The translations under genes and the position numbers were made by a program. Source: Rhizophagus clarus (taxonomy: Eukaryota > Glomeromycota > Glomeromycetes > Glomerales > Glomeraceae). From it: DNA of 64,000 nucleotides. The stretch lies in contig BLAL01000090.1 in the NCBI GenBank assembly GCA_015698045.1, positions 1 through 64,000 on the forward strand, read 5' to 3'. Position 1 is the stretch's first letter. Every line of letters begins with the position of its first letter. Shown here in pieces: positions 37,431-47,546 of this stretch. Under the pieces are notes generated by a model. It had not been told where the DNA came from. It ran no database searches and worked only from the letters and a program-made list of their open reading frames with translations.

Positions 37431-37640
37431 CTAAATAATCTAAGTATGACTATAAATAATCTAAATATAACTAAATAGTTTAAATATAACTAAATAATCT
37501 AAATATAACTAAATAATCTAAATATAACTAAATAATCTAAATATAACTAAATAATCTAAATATAACTAAATAATCTAAATATAACTAAATAATCTAAATA
37601 TAACTAAATAATCTAAATATAACTAAATGATTTAAGGTTA
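37431..37640. repeat. 19-bp tandem repeat (ACTAAATAATCTAAATATA)n
   Basis: About ten units begin at the right end of the piggyBac element. The mirrored motif AGATTATTTAGT occurs left of the other end (about 34650-34664), so the array may have grown from the element's subterminal sequence or from its target. Confidence 0.85.
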
Positions 37641-38741
37641 ATAACCTAAATATGATTAAATAATCTAACTAAATAACTTGTTTATAATAATTTTATATAC
37701 CTAGTTATTTTTCTTACTATATTCCTTCTCTTTGAATTTGCTTTTCTTTAACTTTTTCTCATTTATTGTTTGTGATCATATGATTAAATAACCTAAATAT
37801 TATTATTACTAAATAATCGAAATGTACCTATTTTTATTTAGTTCTGTACACCAATAATTGTTTTCTAATATAATTTATGATATTGGGATTCTACGGTTGA
37901 TTGGTTGTTGAATTCTATGTTGGAGGTCTGGTTTGTCTGCAATTGTTTGGATCCCAAGTTTTATGACAAAGTTTCTGCCATCCTGTGCCTCTTTGGTTGC
38001 CTGTTAAGGTGTTGAGGGTGTTTTCCTTCTTTACCTATTTTGTTGCCTGCCAGAATGCCAAAATATGGTAAAAAAAATATCACGTTGGGTGGTGCAGTAA
38101 ATTTGTGATTGATTTCAGCTGACATTATGCCATAATTTTGGCTGATCTTTAGAGCACATGATTTGAGGTTTCAACTTGGCACCATGGTAATAACCTGGTA
38201 GCTATCGTGAAGCTGTCATGGAACTGGTAAGGAGCTAGTATGATTTTATTAGTTCACCAGTTTCAGGCCACTTGTATGCTAGCTTGGATGCCAAATTATT
38301 ATGTCCAAAGATCTAGCCAAATTTATGGAATAGTACTGGCCGAAATTATAAAGTAAATTTTGACTGCGTCTTACTGTGCCAGACACGTGATCTTATTATG
38401 GTACCAAACACCCTTATATAGTTACGGGCTAGTGGTAGGATAGTGGCAGGAATGATCCTGGAATCCAATATATATACATTTTGTATTATTATGGCTGGCC
38501 CATTTTGATTGCTTAAAAGTATACCATCTCATAATCCATCTATTATCGGCATATTAGCAGGATGTTGTAAGCACTTCTGAAACCCGATTATAGTTTAAAT
38601 TTGGCCGAGGCAGTGTGTATACTATTTATTGTGCGTTCCTATAAAAATTCTCTATCCTTATAATAAAAATTTATGGGCTACTTATAGAGATAATCTCGAT
38701 ATCATTTTTGTGTCTCTTAGCCTAATTTATTGAGTTCTTTA
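37641..38741. other. Non-coding interval, higher GC in part
   Basis: Bases 37870-38640 are noticeably less AT-rich than their surroundings, and read like decayed transposon or LTR-type DNA, with CACGTGAT near 38388 and a TATA-like stretch near 38400. No long open frame or recognisable domain was found, and no terminal repeats were identified. Confidence 0.4.
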
Positions 38742-38950
38742 CTACTTGTCCCTATGATCTTATAAGTCCCTATGAAATATAAAAGTTCTAGGAAAAAATT
38801 GAAATTTTTCTATAGTATACCACTTGGACAAATATACAGATCCCTGCGAAAGTAATAGCGGTCTGTTTTTGATAATATACGCATATTTTTATAATAAAAC
38901 ACCAAAAAATTTTTTTATATTCTAAAAAACAGATGAAATTTATTAATTGA

Positions 38951-40110
38951 TTAATATTTGATATGGCCCCCTTTTGCATCAATACATGCTTCAATACGAC
39001 TTCGCATGCTATTAATGCAGTTAACTATTACGTTATTATCAAGATCATCCCATTCCTTCCTAATTAAAGCAAAAAAAACATATTTGTAATTGATTTTTTT
39101 TGTGCCGCCATACTCTTGACCTTTTTTTCAACATTTTTTTTTAAAATAGCCCAAATATTTTTGATAGGATTAAGATCTGGCACAGGTCGAAATTAGTTAA
39201 ATAGGGTATCAATAGAGTATCAATAGGTTATCAATCGGCTATCAATAAGCTACCCTATTGGTAGCCTATTGATAGCTGATTGATACCCTATTGATACCCT
39301 ATTTAACTAATTTTGACCTGTGTGGATTATAAGAAGGCCAAGAAAGGACCCGCCCTGGGAGGTGAATTTTCAAGTCACTTTTGACATCACGGAATGTATG
39401 TTTTAGGTCATTATCCTGTTGGAAGACCCACCTACGATCATGCATTGCATTTGCATTGTCATACAAATGTTCATTTAAAATTTGGCGGTATAAATTGCGA
39501 TCCAAATTTTCAATGAACATGTGCATGCCAATTTTTCCCTTAACGCTGATTGCTCCCCAAACATGAATTTTAAATGGATGTTTTACCATCGAAGCAATTG
39601 GTTTTGCATCACGTGACCATGCAGAAAGGGTGTTACAAAACATTTGAATGGTAGTTTCATCAGAAAATATCACTTTTTCTAATTATAATTCACGTGATCA
39701 CAGGCCCATGACAATCGGTTCTCTTTTGCTTTCTGTGTTAAAAGAGGAACCTTTCTGGGGCGAACAGATACAAAACCAAGATTTTTTAGCTCACGACAGA
39801 TGCTCTATACGCTTACCTCAAGCCCTGAATTTTTTTCTTCAAGTTGGGCCTTTATTTCACTTGCTGTAGTGAAATGATTATGCTTGACGATTATTCCAAT
39901 TTGGCGGCATTTTTTAGGAGTCAATTTTCGTGATCGATCAGACCGATGACCTATAGTAATCTTACCAGTTTTTTTTAATAATTCAACATACCGTTCACAG
40001 GAGCGCAAGAGAATACCTGTTCTTTGCGAAATTTCCCTTGCATTTCTAATTTTTTTCTGCCAAAAAAAGTTAACAGCATTTCGATTTTTTTCAAGAGTGG
40101 TTAATGCCAT
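38951..40110 (-). pseudogene. Tc1/mariner transposase, interrupted
   Basis: The N-terminus (39805-40110) is a helix-turn-helix DNA-binding region. The DDE core continues through Ile-Phe-Ser-Asp-Glu-Thr (first Asp), Phe-Gln-Gln-Asp-Asn-Asp-Leu-Lys-His-Thr (second Asp region) and Trp-Pro-Ser-Tyr-Asn-Pro, where a 142-bp MITE splits the gene before the third acidic site. The remaining Leu-Asn-Pro-Ile-Lys-Asn-Ile-Trp follows on the far side, to a stop at 38951. Two further stops lie between 39670 and 39810. The gene is inactive. Confidence 0.8.
39181..39322. mobile_element. 142-bp MITE with CACAGGTC ends
   Basis: Near-perfect inverted repeats (CACAGGTCGAAATTAGTTAA on the left, the complement of CACAGGTCAAAATTAGTTAA on the right) flank a palindromic core of ATCAATA-type repeats. 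It is bounded by TGG at 39178-39180 and TGG at 39323-39325, a 3-bp target duplication. Removal of element plus one TGG restores the transposase frame. The CACAG end and 3-bp duplication resemble CMC/CACTA-like elements. Confidence 0.85.
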
Positions 40111-40653
40111 TTTGAATGAAAAAACGTGATGAAATTTATTTTTTTTATAATATTTTTTTTATTTGTTTTTGAATATTTACTCTAAAGAACAATCTAGAAA
40201 CATTGAAAAATTCTAGAGTGGAAAAATGAATGCACTACAGCTTAAAAAAGAAATAATATTCACACCGCCATTACTTTCGCACTTGACTATAGTCATATAT
40301 ATGGTTGATATAATTGATATATAGTCGATGTATGGTATATTTATTTATAAATATATATAAATAAAAAAGGTAAAGAGTTCAGAAATTCATAGGGACTCAT
40401 AGGGTCATAGGGACAAGTAGTAAAAATGCCTTCCCAGTGTTCTAAAATCGTGAAAGAAGATACTTCTAACGTCCTTGTTAAGTTTTTTTGCCATCCCTAT
40501 AAATTTTTCATGGGGTCTAATTTTGATAAGTCATTAGGACCAACTTATAATATTAAACATTTTCATTCTATCGAGAGCTTCTCCTAATGCCTCTGAAGTC
40601 TGCCAGTCCTGAAACATCTTATCCAATTTCTTCTGGTAATATTTTTCTTTTAA

Positions 40654-40989
40654 ATGGCACTTATTTACATGCAAATTACAATATCCATATTTGATACTGT
40701 CAGTCTTATGCATCCATCTTATTTGCATATGAAAAAATTATTCTCTATTGTTAAAGTTAATAATACTCTAACATGCAATAGCCCGATTGAGATTTCATAT
40801 TATTCAAGTGGATTATTTAAAGAGACACTTTATTTTAATTGTGGTGTAGAATGTGAAGAACATACAAATTATGGTGAATATTTTCCATATTGTGAAAACT
40901 GCAACACATTGGTTAAAAATAAAAAAAGAAAAAGAAAAGAAAAGAAATTTGTAAAATCTAGTAAACAAAGAAATGATGAAATTAATTAA
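40654..40989 (+). CDS. Hypothetical protein, 111 aa, doubtful
   Basis: An open frame next to the Tc1 element contains Asn-Cys-Gly-Val-Glu-Cys ... Tyr-Cys-Glu-Asn-Cys, a possible zinc-ribbon pair, and a very basic C-terminal tail. No homologue is recognised, and an overlapping minus-strand frame (40534-40728) is about as plausible. Bases 41024-41075 downstream contain CCAAT, CACGTGAT and TATA-like boxes but no gene follows them. Confidence 0.3.
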   Translation: MALIYMQITISIFDTVSLMHPSYLHMKKLFSIVKVNNTLTCNSPIEISYYSSGLFKETLYFNCGVECEEHTNYGEYFPYCENCNTLVKNKKRKRKEKKFVKSSKQRNDEIN

Positions 40990-41479
40990 TTGTAAACGAA
41001 TTATACATATATAATAAAGCTTTAATGAACCAATCAAAATTCACTTCGTAGTCACGTGATAAACTTTTTATATATAAACTTTTTTTTACTGAAATTTGAA
41101 AAAGTGACCTGGCCGTGTGATGAGAACTGAAAAATTGAAGTTGTGTGGCCTTAGACAGTTTAGACGTTTTAAAAACACCTGTAGGTGGTTTGGCATATTA
41201 ACGCTCAGAAAATGCAATTCTGAAAACTGAAAAAAAGAAACGGTACAAACCTTTTTTAAGCGATTCGTTCAAGGATTTGCATTTTGAGGACATATTGAAG
41301 ACGTAAAAACTAAGAAGTATTTAGTACAATCAAAAAAAATAATGAGGTGCTGTAACACAGGATGATATTATAATCATTATAATCATGTGTGCATGACTTA
41401 TACCGCAGTATTATTCAAGACTTGCTTTATTAATATAAAGATAAAATAAAATATAACCAGATTATGCTATAATTGCAAA

Positions 41480-42122
41480 CTTGAGTTTATTGCCTGAAGT
41501 GAAGCAAGACAATATTCTAACTTATCTTGAGAACACAATTTCGCTAATTCAGGATCACAAGGGAACTGATTCCCATTTTTGAGGTACCATGAGCCATGTA
41601 ATCCATAATTCCCATGTTTTCCATCGTAAATAGGGCATGACGAGCTCTATGGCTGAGGTGATGTAAAACTATAATTATCAATCCCTCTGAAACTATTTCC
41701 GAATTTCAAGTATGTGAAATGCTTTAAGACAGATTTGATAATTAATTCTGGTTCAGGTCTGGCTTCAAAAGTGATAGGCTTGAAATCAGAGGCTTGGCCA
41801 GAGGCGCTAAAGCAAGATTCTGCTAACATATTTATCACAGCTTTTGGTAATTGCCATAACTCATTTCCAGTTTCTTTCTTATATGTTTTATATAATTTGG
41901 AGCGAATCCTATCTGTTAAAACGCTTGGTAACCCACTTAATTTGGCATGCCAATTCAGATACTTGGGATTAATACTTTATCGGACTTGCTCATATTTCCT
42001 TTTTATATGATTACAAATCAATCTAATTAGATAATAGTTGACATAAATTAGTGCTAAAAAAATATCATAATGAAACGTGAGCAAATAAAATAATGAAACT
42101 ATGCAGTTATCTCTATTTCACG
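41480..42122 (-). pseudogene. C-terminal remnant of the coiled-coil family gene
   Basis: On the minus strand, downstream of the 517-codon frame, scattered coding can be read: a Leu-Pro-Lys-Ala-like helix, Phe-Thr-Tyr-Leu-Lys-Phe (about 41690), and a Cys-Pro-x3-Gly-Lys-His-Gly-x-Tyr-Gly segment (about 41590-41640). The last resembles a second copy of the Cys-Pro-x2-Lys-x-Asp/His motif that ends the upstream frame. Stops and frame changes break it. It is probably the 3' end of the same gene before decay. Confidence 0.4.
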
Positions 42123-43676
42123 CTATTCACACTTAATAAAATAGGATCCGGTTTTATATCTACCTTCTATGCTTTTCTCATCATCATGATCTAACTTGCA
42201 TAATGGGCAGGTCCTAGAGGGACCGCATAATGTCTTATCAGTAATGCCATAATAATCGAAGTCTTCACTACTATATTCTCTATATAAGTTGGGATATTGA
42301 TCCAATGTCTTGTTACGAAAATAAGATCGATCATAAGTTGGTTTAGTCCTAGGAATTGATATGGGTGATACACTTGCTTGAGGTGTGGCTGGTGAAAGGT
42401 CATGACTTTTTGAGGTCACATGACTCTGATCGTTATTGGTAAAGGTTTTATTGTTCACATAATCTATAATATTTTGAATTTGGGTATTGATTAATCTAGA
42501 AATATCACTCGCGCTACAAGTGACTAACTTAATTCTATCTATCCCAACTCCTTTTTCTCCAAATAGCATAAGAATATTTTTAGCTCTATGTGTCCAGATT
42601 TGCAAATTACCCAGAGTGACATTAGGTAAATACTGCAACATATCTTTGTATATCATCGATCTTGCTGTCTTATCTTTAGTCTTGCCATCAGCTGTAATAT
42701 TTTTTACTTTTTTTTCGAACTCAAGGGAATAATGATACAAGCATAAGATTTCTTTTAGACCCATTCTCATAGCCTCATCAATCCAATAAGCTAATCTCTG
42801 TATAGAGCCCTCAATTGTGTTGTTTAAGATGGACTTATCATGTAGTTTAACTGATGCCACTGAAGAAATAGGCCTAGAAAGTTCATGCTTCAAAGTTTGT
42901 TCAGTGACTTGATTTCTATCAAGTGGTTGTATAACAATCAACCCAGACATTTCATCAGATGGGACATCCTCGCTATCAGTATAAGTGATCATTTTTGTGT
43001 CATATGATAAGTTGTCCTCAATGGATGATGGAGCAGAGATATTATCGCCTATGCTAAGTGATAATTTCAAATCTTGATCATTACCATTGGTAACAGTTTT
43101 TTTGTCACATGTTAATTTTGAATCTACAGAAGTAACAGCCAGAACTTGATTTTTAGCTGACTCACGTAGAAGTTTCTTCTCTTTATTGTGTTGCTTTATT
43201 TCACTACTAACGATTTTTTTATGAGCCTCAAGCAAGAAACTATCCATATCTTTCTCTTTCAATGATTTCCCATTAAGACGCTTCGCAGAGTTGGTAGGTA
43301 CCATTATCACCTTTAGTATTGCAATAAAGCTAGGTGAACTGTTGTTGGAAGAATTATCATTTAGCGACTGGTTCTGTTCCACTTTCGTGAGTCTATCTCT
43401 AACTTCAATATTCTCAGATTTCAACTTCTCGATTGTGGCCCTGAGTTTGACGTTTTCAGCATCACGTCTCGTTCTCTCTTCTTCAGTCATTCTTAGAGTC
43501 TTGGCAATCCTGCGTTTAAGTTCAGCTCTCTCAGACTCAAAGTTAGCGAACTTCATTCTAAAATCAGTATTCTCCTTTCTAAGCTCTGCATTTTTCTTCC
43601 TAAGCTCTGCAATCTCAACATTCTCAGCCTCAAGTTCAGTAATGCGCTGTTTCAATAATTCAAGCTCAGATGACAT
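42123..43676 (-). CDS. Coiled-coil protein of an AM-fungal multigene family (517 aa)
   Basis: Residues 1-105 are an almost uninterrupted coiled coil (Leu-Lys-Gln-Arg-Ile-Thr-Glu-Leu-Glu-Ala-Glu-Asn type heptads). A Ser/Asn-rich linker follows, then a conserved Lys-Glu-x-Asp-x-Phe-Leu-x-Glu-Ala-His-Lys-Lys block, a variable acidic region, and a helical region around residues 290-385. The end has Cys-Gly-Pro-Ser-Arg-Thr-Cys-Pro-Leu-Cys and Tyr-Phe-Ile-Lys-Cys, a possible zinc site. I recognise the architecture as common in Rhizophagus proteomes, of unknown function. The stop comes just after that Cys motif, and reading can be continued through it (Arg-Glu-Ile-Glu-Ile), so TAG may be a premature stop from a Gln codon. 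Start at the ATG at 43674-43676. Confidence 0.65.
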   Translation of the reverse strand: MSSELELLKQRITELEAENVEIAELRKKNAELRKENTDFRMKFANFESERAELKRRIAKTLRMTEEERTRRDAENVKLRATIEKLKSENIEVRDRLTKVEQNQSLNDNSSNNSSPSFIAILKVIMVPTNSAKRLNGKSLKEKDMDSFLLEAHKKIVSSEIKQHNKEKKLLRESAKNQVLAVTSVDSKLTCDKKTVTNGNDQDLKLSLSIGDNISAPSSIEDNLSYDTKMITYTDSEDVPSDEMSGLIVIQPLDRNQVTEQTLKHELSRPISSVASVKLHDKSILNNTIEGSIQRLAYWIDEAMRMGLKEILCLYHYSLEFEKKVKNITADGKTKDKTARSMIYKDMLQYLPNVTLGNLQIWTHRAKNILMLFGEKGVGIDRIKLVTCSASDISRLINTQIQNIIDYVNNKTFTNNDQSHVTSKSHDLSPATPQASVSPISIPRTKPTYDRSYFRNKTLDQYPNLYREYSSEDFDYYGITDKTLCGPSRTCPLCKLDHDDEKSIEGRYKTGSYFIKCE

Positions 43677-43856
43677 GATCTATATATAACTAACACAATG
43701 TATATAAGCATTCAAAATAAAAAAGATATGTGATTTTCCTCACGGCCTGTAAGCGAAATTTGCCAAGAATAATTTTTTATTAATATATTATGAAAAAATA
43801 AATACATAGTTTGGGACGTAGTCCAGAATACATGACGTCTATGCTATTATACATGA

Positions 43857-45067
43857 TTATTTTTTCTTGATTATCTCTTCTACACGGCGCTTCTTAGTTG
43901 CGGGTTCCTCACTACCTACTGCTCTATCCTTTAAAAATCCTACGATCACTTCTAAAACCCTCTTCACATTCTTATGCAATTCTGTATCATCTTTGAGAGC
44001 GTTTTCTGTTAGTGAAATTCGATATTCAGTCCTGCTTGTACAGTAGATGCCCTCGGTACTATGGAGAATAAAGTACCAGTCAATTCCAGTACTGACGATA
44101 CCATAGACGTAGTCATAGTCAGGATCGAATGCCTCATCTACCTTTCTTTTTTTCTTGTTCATATTTATATTCATCTGAGGAAAATAGAAAAGTAAGTTAG
44201 CAATAGCCCATGATTATTTTATAGCGAGCGAGCTAGTAGAATTTGTTATACTTACATCACAAGCACTTCGGTATTGTAGTAAGTTTTGGCAGATACCCAT
44301 AGTTACTTGATTTTGTTTGCCTTCGGTTATGCAAATTATTTCCTCCAGCATCTCGCTGATAATTTTTTTGATGGCATAGTCGACACAGCCTGTGTTTTCT
44401 TCATCAATTATATTTACCTAAAGAGTGATTATCAAGTCACCGAGAATACTTATAGCCGTATGTAAGATTGTTGAAATGTACTCGCACCGCATAGCTTTGT
44501 TACTATCTACAACTGGACCTATATTTTTTATTTTATGAAGAATATCATCAATGCATAGCTTAAATTCAGAGATGCTTTCGTTGATGTTGTGGGTGGCTAT
44601 ATTATGATATGTAAACTCAAAATTTATAAAAAAAATCTTTTAATCTGATATTACTTACGTGGTATGAACTGTGGAATGCGAGTTATATCCTCGCTAACAA
44701 TCCCATATTTCTCCAGCACCTCATTTAAGTCTTTCAAGGTTTTGTAGAATGAAAATGACTTTAATTTATGCTTGCCAAGTTCCTTAGCGAAGTCAGCAAG
44801 GTCTGAAGCAGGTTCACCTGGTATTCCCCATTTTTCAAGTTTTTCTTCTGTTATCTTGAAAAATGCACGATCTGTAATCTCCTGCTTTTCTAAAATTTTG
44901 ATAGCTGTTTCACTAAGCTTCAAGTTCTCTTCCTTACTCAAGAAATCTATAAGCTCTTTCGTTTTATACTTTTGAACCACTTCAGCTTGAGTGGGAACAT
45001 TTTTTTCTTCTGTTGCAGTAGCAGAAGTAGAGGTAAAAGCTGGTGTATTAGTTTCAAAGATAGACAT
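43857..45067 (-). pseudogene. SAM-domain protein of an AM-fungal family, one in-frame TAG
   Basis: Three exons (44659-45067, 44256-44596, 43857-44174; 1068 bases, 356 codons) give one protein. Residues about 25-95 form a SAM-like domain (helical, Glu-Glu-Lys-Leu-Glu-Lys-Trp-Gly-Ile-Pro-Gly-Glu-Pro-Ala). A middle helical domain contains Asp-Tyr-Ala-Ile-Lys-Lys and Cys-Ile-Thr-Glu-Gly-Lys. The C-terminal domain has Phe-Asp-Pro-Asp-Tyr-Asp-Tyr-Val-Tyr-Gly-Ile-Val. The family is frequent in Rhizophagus and is associated with Crinkler-like proteins there. A TAG at 44418-44420 lies in exon 2 with coding on both sides, and none of the splice alternatives I tried removes it without another stop. Function is unknown. 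Otherwise the gene is intact. Confidence 0.7.
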
Positions 45068-45321
45068 AGCGTTACTTTTTTATAGGGATATTAGGTTTAG
45101 ATAAAAATAGTGTTACTTTCTGGAGTGAGATAAAAATTTATTTCTGGGATGGGAAAAACAAGCATTAATATAGGTTTTTATGTCGCATAGGAATTATATC
45201 ATTTCACATGATTCATTTCTCATATACGTTCGATAAAATAATACTTTATTTATGAAATAAAACGTTGGCTTATAATACATAAAAATTGCGAAAAATTCGC
45301 TATTACATGATATAGAAAATA

Positions 45322-45633
45322 TTATTCAGGAGAAAGGGGAGGGTAGACAAAAATATGAATCATAACTTCATCCAGATTCTCAGGAAAATAAACTGAAATT
45401 ATATTCTCTGGTTGCATACGTCTTCTTTGTATACTAGTTGGATAAATTTGTTGAAGATGAAAGTTATGCAAACAGACTGGAAGATGAGACGCTAATATAG
45501 TCCTAACTCTATCCGCAATAACAGAGACAAGGTCGTTCTTGAAAACCTCGATCACAAAAATTACATTTCTATTTTGACTATTACGAAAACAGAGGTTGAG
45601 GCTTATAAAATCGCTATTGTCAGTGGTAGACAT
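45322..45633 (-). CDS. Crinkler-like N-terminal (ubiquitin-like) protein, 103 aa
   Basis: The protein starts at the ATG at 45631-45633 and has the shape of a Crinkler header: beta-strand Leu-Asn-Leu-Cys, a Val-Phe-Lys-Asn-Asp-Leu-Val-Ser-Val-Ile segment, a helix, Met-Gln-Pro-Glu-Asn-Ile-Ile-Ser-Val-Tyr-Phe, and an ending Ile-His-Ile-Phe-Val-Tyr-Pro-Pro. It stops immediately after this domain with no C-terminal effector-like part, so it is either a solo header or truncated. The upstream 400-500 bases match the region before the decayed Crinkler gene at 13.0 kb. In oomycetes and chytrids the family includes nuclear effectors; the role in AM fungi is not settled. Confidence 0.6.
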   Translation of the reverse strand: MSTTDNSDFISLNLCFRNSQNRNVIFVIEVFKNDLVSVIADRVRTILASHLPVCLHNFHLQQIYPTSIQRRRMQPENIISVYFPENLDEVMIHIFVYPPLSPE

Positions 45634-46190
45634 CTTGCTTCTTGTTATCTATCAGTAATAAGCCTATAGTGAGAAACCTTCATTCTCATACATACATTAC
45701 TCTGACATATACGCACCTTATAAATTTTGCGGAAAGTTGGTTAAACTTCCACATATCTCTACATTCTTTATATCTTATTGAGAAAAAGTTAAAGAGGTAT
45801 GAGGCATAATTAGTATTGTTGTCTGTTACCAAGAGTTTCATAAAAATACATGCAAGTGAAATTTTCAAACCTTTTCATATGTAGATCTACTTAGAAAGAT
45901 CATAGAGATTTTACGTCCAGCAATCTCGAAATTGCAAGTCCCTCAGCCCTCCATAACATATGCTTTTGACATTAATATTTACTTTTAGAGCTAGTCCTGT
46001 GTTGCGTATATACTTTTTTTCAGATTTTCTCATGATTGTTTGGAGAAAAAATAGAGGTATTGGTTAGTATATATACTGTAACTTCTATTAGAATTAATAT
46101 GTCACACAAGACCTAACTGATGATCTGCATATTTTTGTCACACAGGAGTGATCCAGCAAATTCTTCTGAACTGTTGATTACTGCTCTGGG
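45634..46190. promoter_or_regulatory. Conserved upstream region of the Crinkler-like gene
   Basis: This non-coding interval aligns with 12555-12960 on the other strand, including a block around 45940-45965 whose complement contains TATGTTATGGAGGGCTGAGG. Conservation outside the coding region suggests a duplicated promoter plus gene unit rather than a retrocopy. Confidence 0.5.
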
Positions 46191-47390
46191 CTAGCTAGAT
46201 TCTGATTCAGTTTTAAAGCTAGAACATTCTGAATCAGAACAGTAGTAATCTTTATCAAAATTTTCAATATGAATATTTGGATTTAACTGGTCCATAGCTT
46301 TTCTGCTAATATTTTCACATCCTTCCAAATCTAGAAATTTTAAATTAACGCATAAACAAGCAATTTCTTTGATAATCTCACTTGTAATATTACAGCCCCT
46401 GAGGTTAAGATGTTGAAGCTTTGGGCAGGAACATATAATATTACAAATTGATGGTTCACTAACAAAATCACAGCAAGATAGATCGAGATATTCTAATTTA
46501 TGACAAGAATGAGCCAGCGCTTCAGTAACCTTATCAGTGATATCATTACAACTGATCTCTATATGTCTTAAATTCAGAGACCTTTTGATAATAGCTATAA
46601 TTAATCTATCATCCCATAAAGTCATGGCACCACTAAAGTCGAGATACTCTATATTAAAGCATCTTTTCATTAAAGTACTAGCATCTTTGATGTCTCCCTT
46701 ACTATATGCAATATCAAGTTTTCGTAAATTTGGGCATGAGTTTAAGATGCAATTTATAGATTTATCTGTAATCTGCCTCCCTTCGGCAAAATAGAACTCT
46801 TGTATATCATGACAATTTTCTGCGATTTCAAACAAAGATTTATTGGTAATATTTCTGCAGTAAGAAATATTTAGATATTCTAATTTACAACATGATCGCA
46901 TAATTGCATATAAACCTTTATCAGTTATTTGAGCATCTCACAAATTAATATATCTCAAATTAGGATATGATTCCGCTATTATAAATAGTGATTTATCACC
47001 AAAACCTATACTTTCTTTGAAATCTAAATGAATTATATTTGAAAATGTTTTCACAATACTTTTTATTTTTTTATTTGAAAGTAAATGGTAATAAGTAATT
47101 TCTAGATGGGTTACATTCGAGACATAAGCTGGCTTATGCTTTTCATTCATTATTTTTATAAATCTTTTCAATCAAGTATGATCTCTTGCACAATAATTAT
47201 AATCTTCTGGGAAATAATGCCCATATCTCAGATTATTCCCCTTTAGTTTGATGTATTTCCATAGACTAGGAACAGCACATCTGTACCACAATCGAGAAAC
47301 AAATAGGGTGAGATAGAGTGACTTACCTACCACTAAGAAATATAAAATTTGTTCTAAAAGTTCAGGTGAATTAAAAATGCTTGAATGTAT
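46191..47390 (-). pseudogene. F-box/LRR gene, broken by start loss and two TGA codons
   Basis: The reading begins with an F-box-like segment (Pro-Glu-Leu-Leu-Glu-Gln-Ile-Leu-Tyr-Phe ... Leu-Phe-Val-Ser-Arg-Leu-Trp-Tyr-Arg-Cys). About nine to ten cysteine-type leucine-rich repeats follow ([10 protein letters not shown] and similar), ending in an acidic Ser/Glu tail. The expected start is ATA (47388-47390) where the related gene at 1320 has ATG. TGA at 47172-47174 and 46938-46940 break the frame; the second stands where the repeat consensus has Arg. The last 236 codons are open. By family it would be an SCF substrate receptor. It is longer than the 1.3-kb paralogue. Confidence 0.75.
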
Positions 47391-47546
47391 TATGCTACGT
47401 GCCTTCGGCTAAATAGTGTGTATTATACGCCATATCTTCAAATAAAAAAAAGTAAAATACAATATTCTGAGAAATATAATGCTGATGATCATATAAAGCG
47501 CCCAGCCTGCTCTGGACTAACATTAACCAGGCTGAACTAAGGCGTA

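Larger units (their letters stand above)
38742..40420 (-). mobile_element. Tc1/mariner-type transposon with a MITE inserted
   Basis: Outer inverted repeats CTACTTGTCCCTATGA (left) and its complement (right) are both bounded by TA, the expected target site. A second inner inverted pair, GCGAAAGTAATAGCGGT, lies at about 38846 and 40265. Either these are subterminal repeats of one element, or a Tc1 element (about 38815-40293) is nested in a shorter TA-flanked element. The transposase lies on the minus strand. Confidence 0.8.

Noticed and set aside
37870-38741. Solo LTR
   Set aside because: Base composition and promoter-like boxes suggested it, but no paired TG...CA ends or target duplication could be found.
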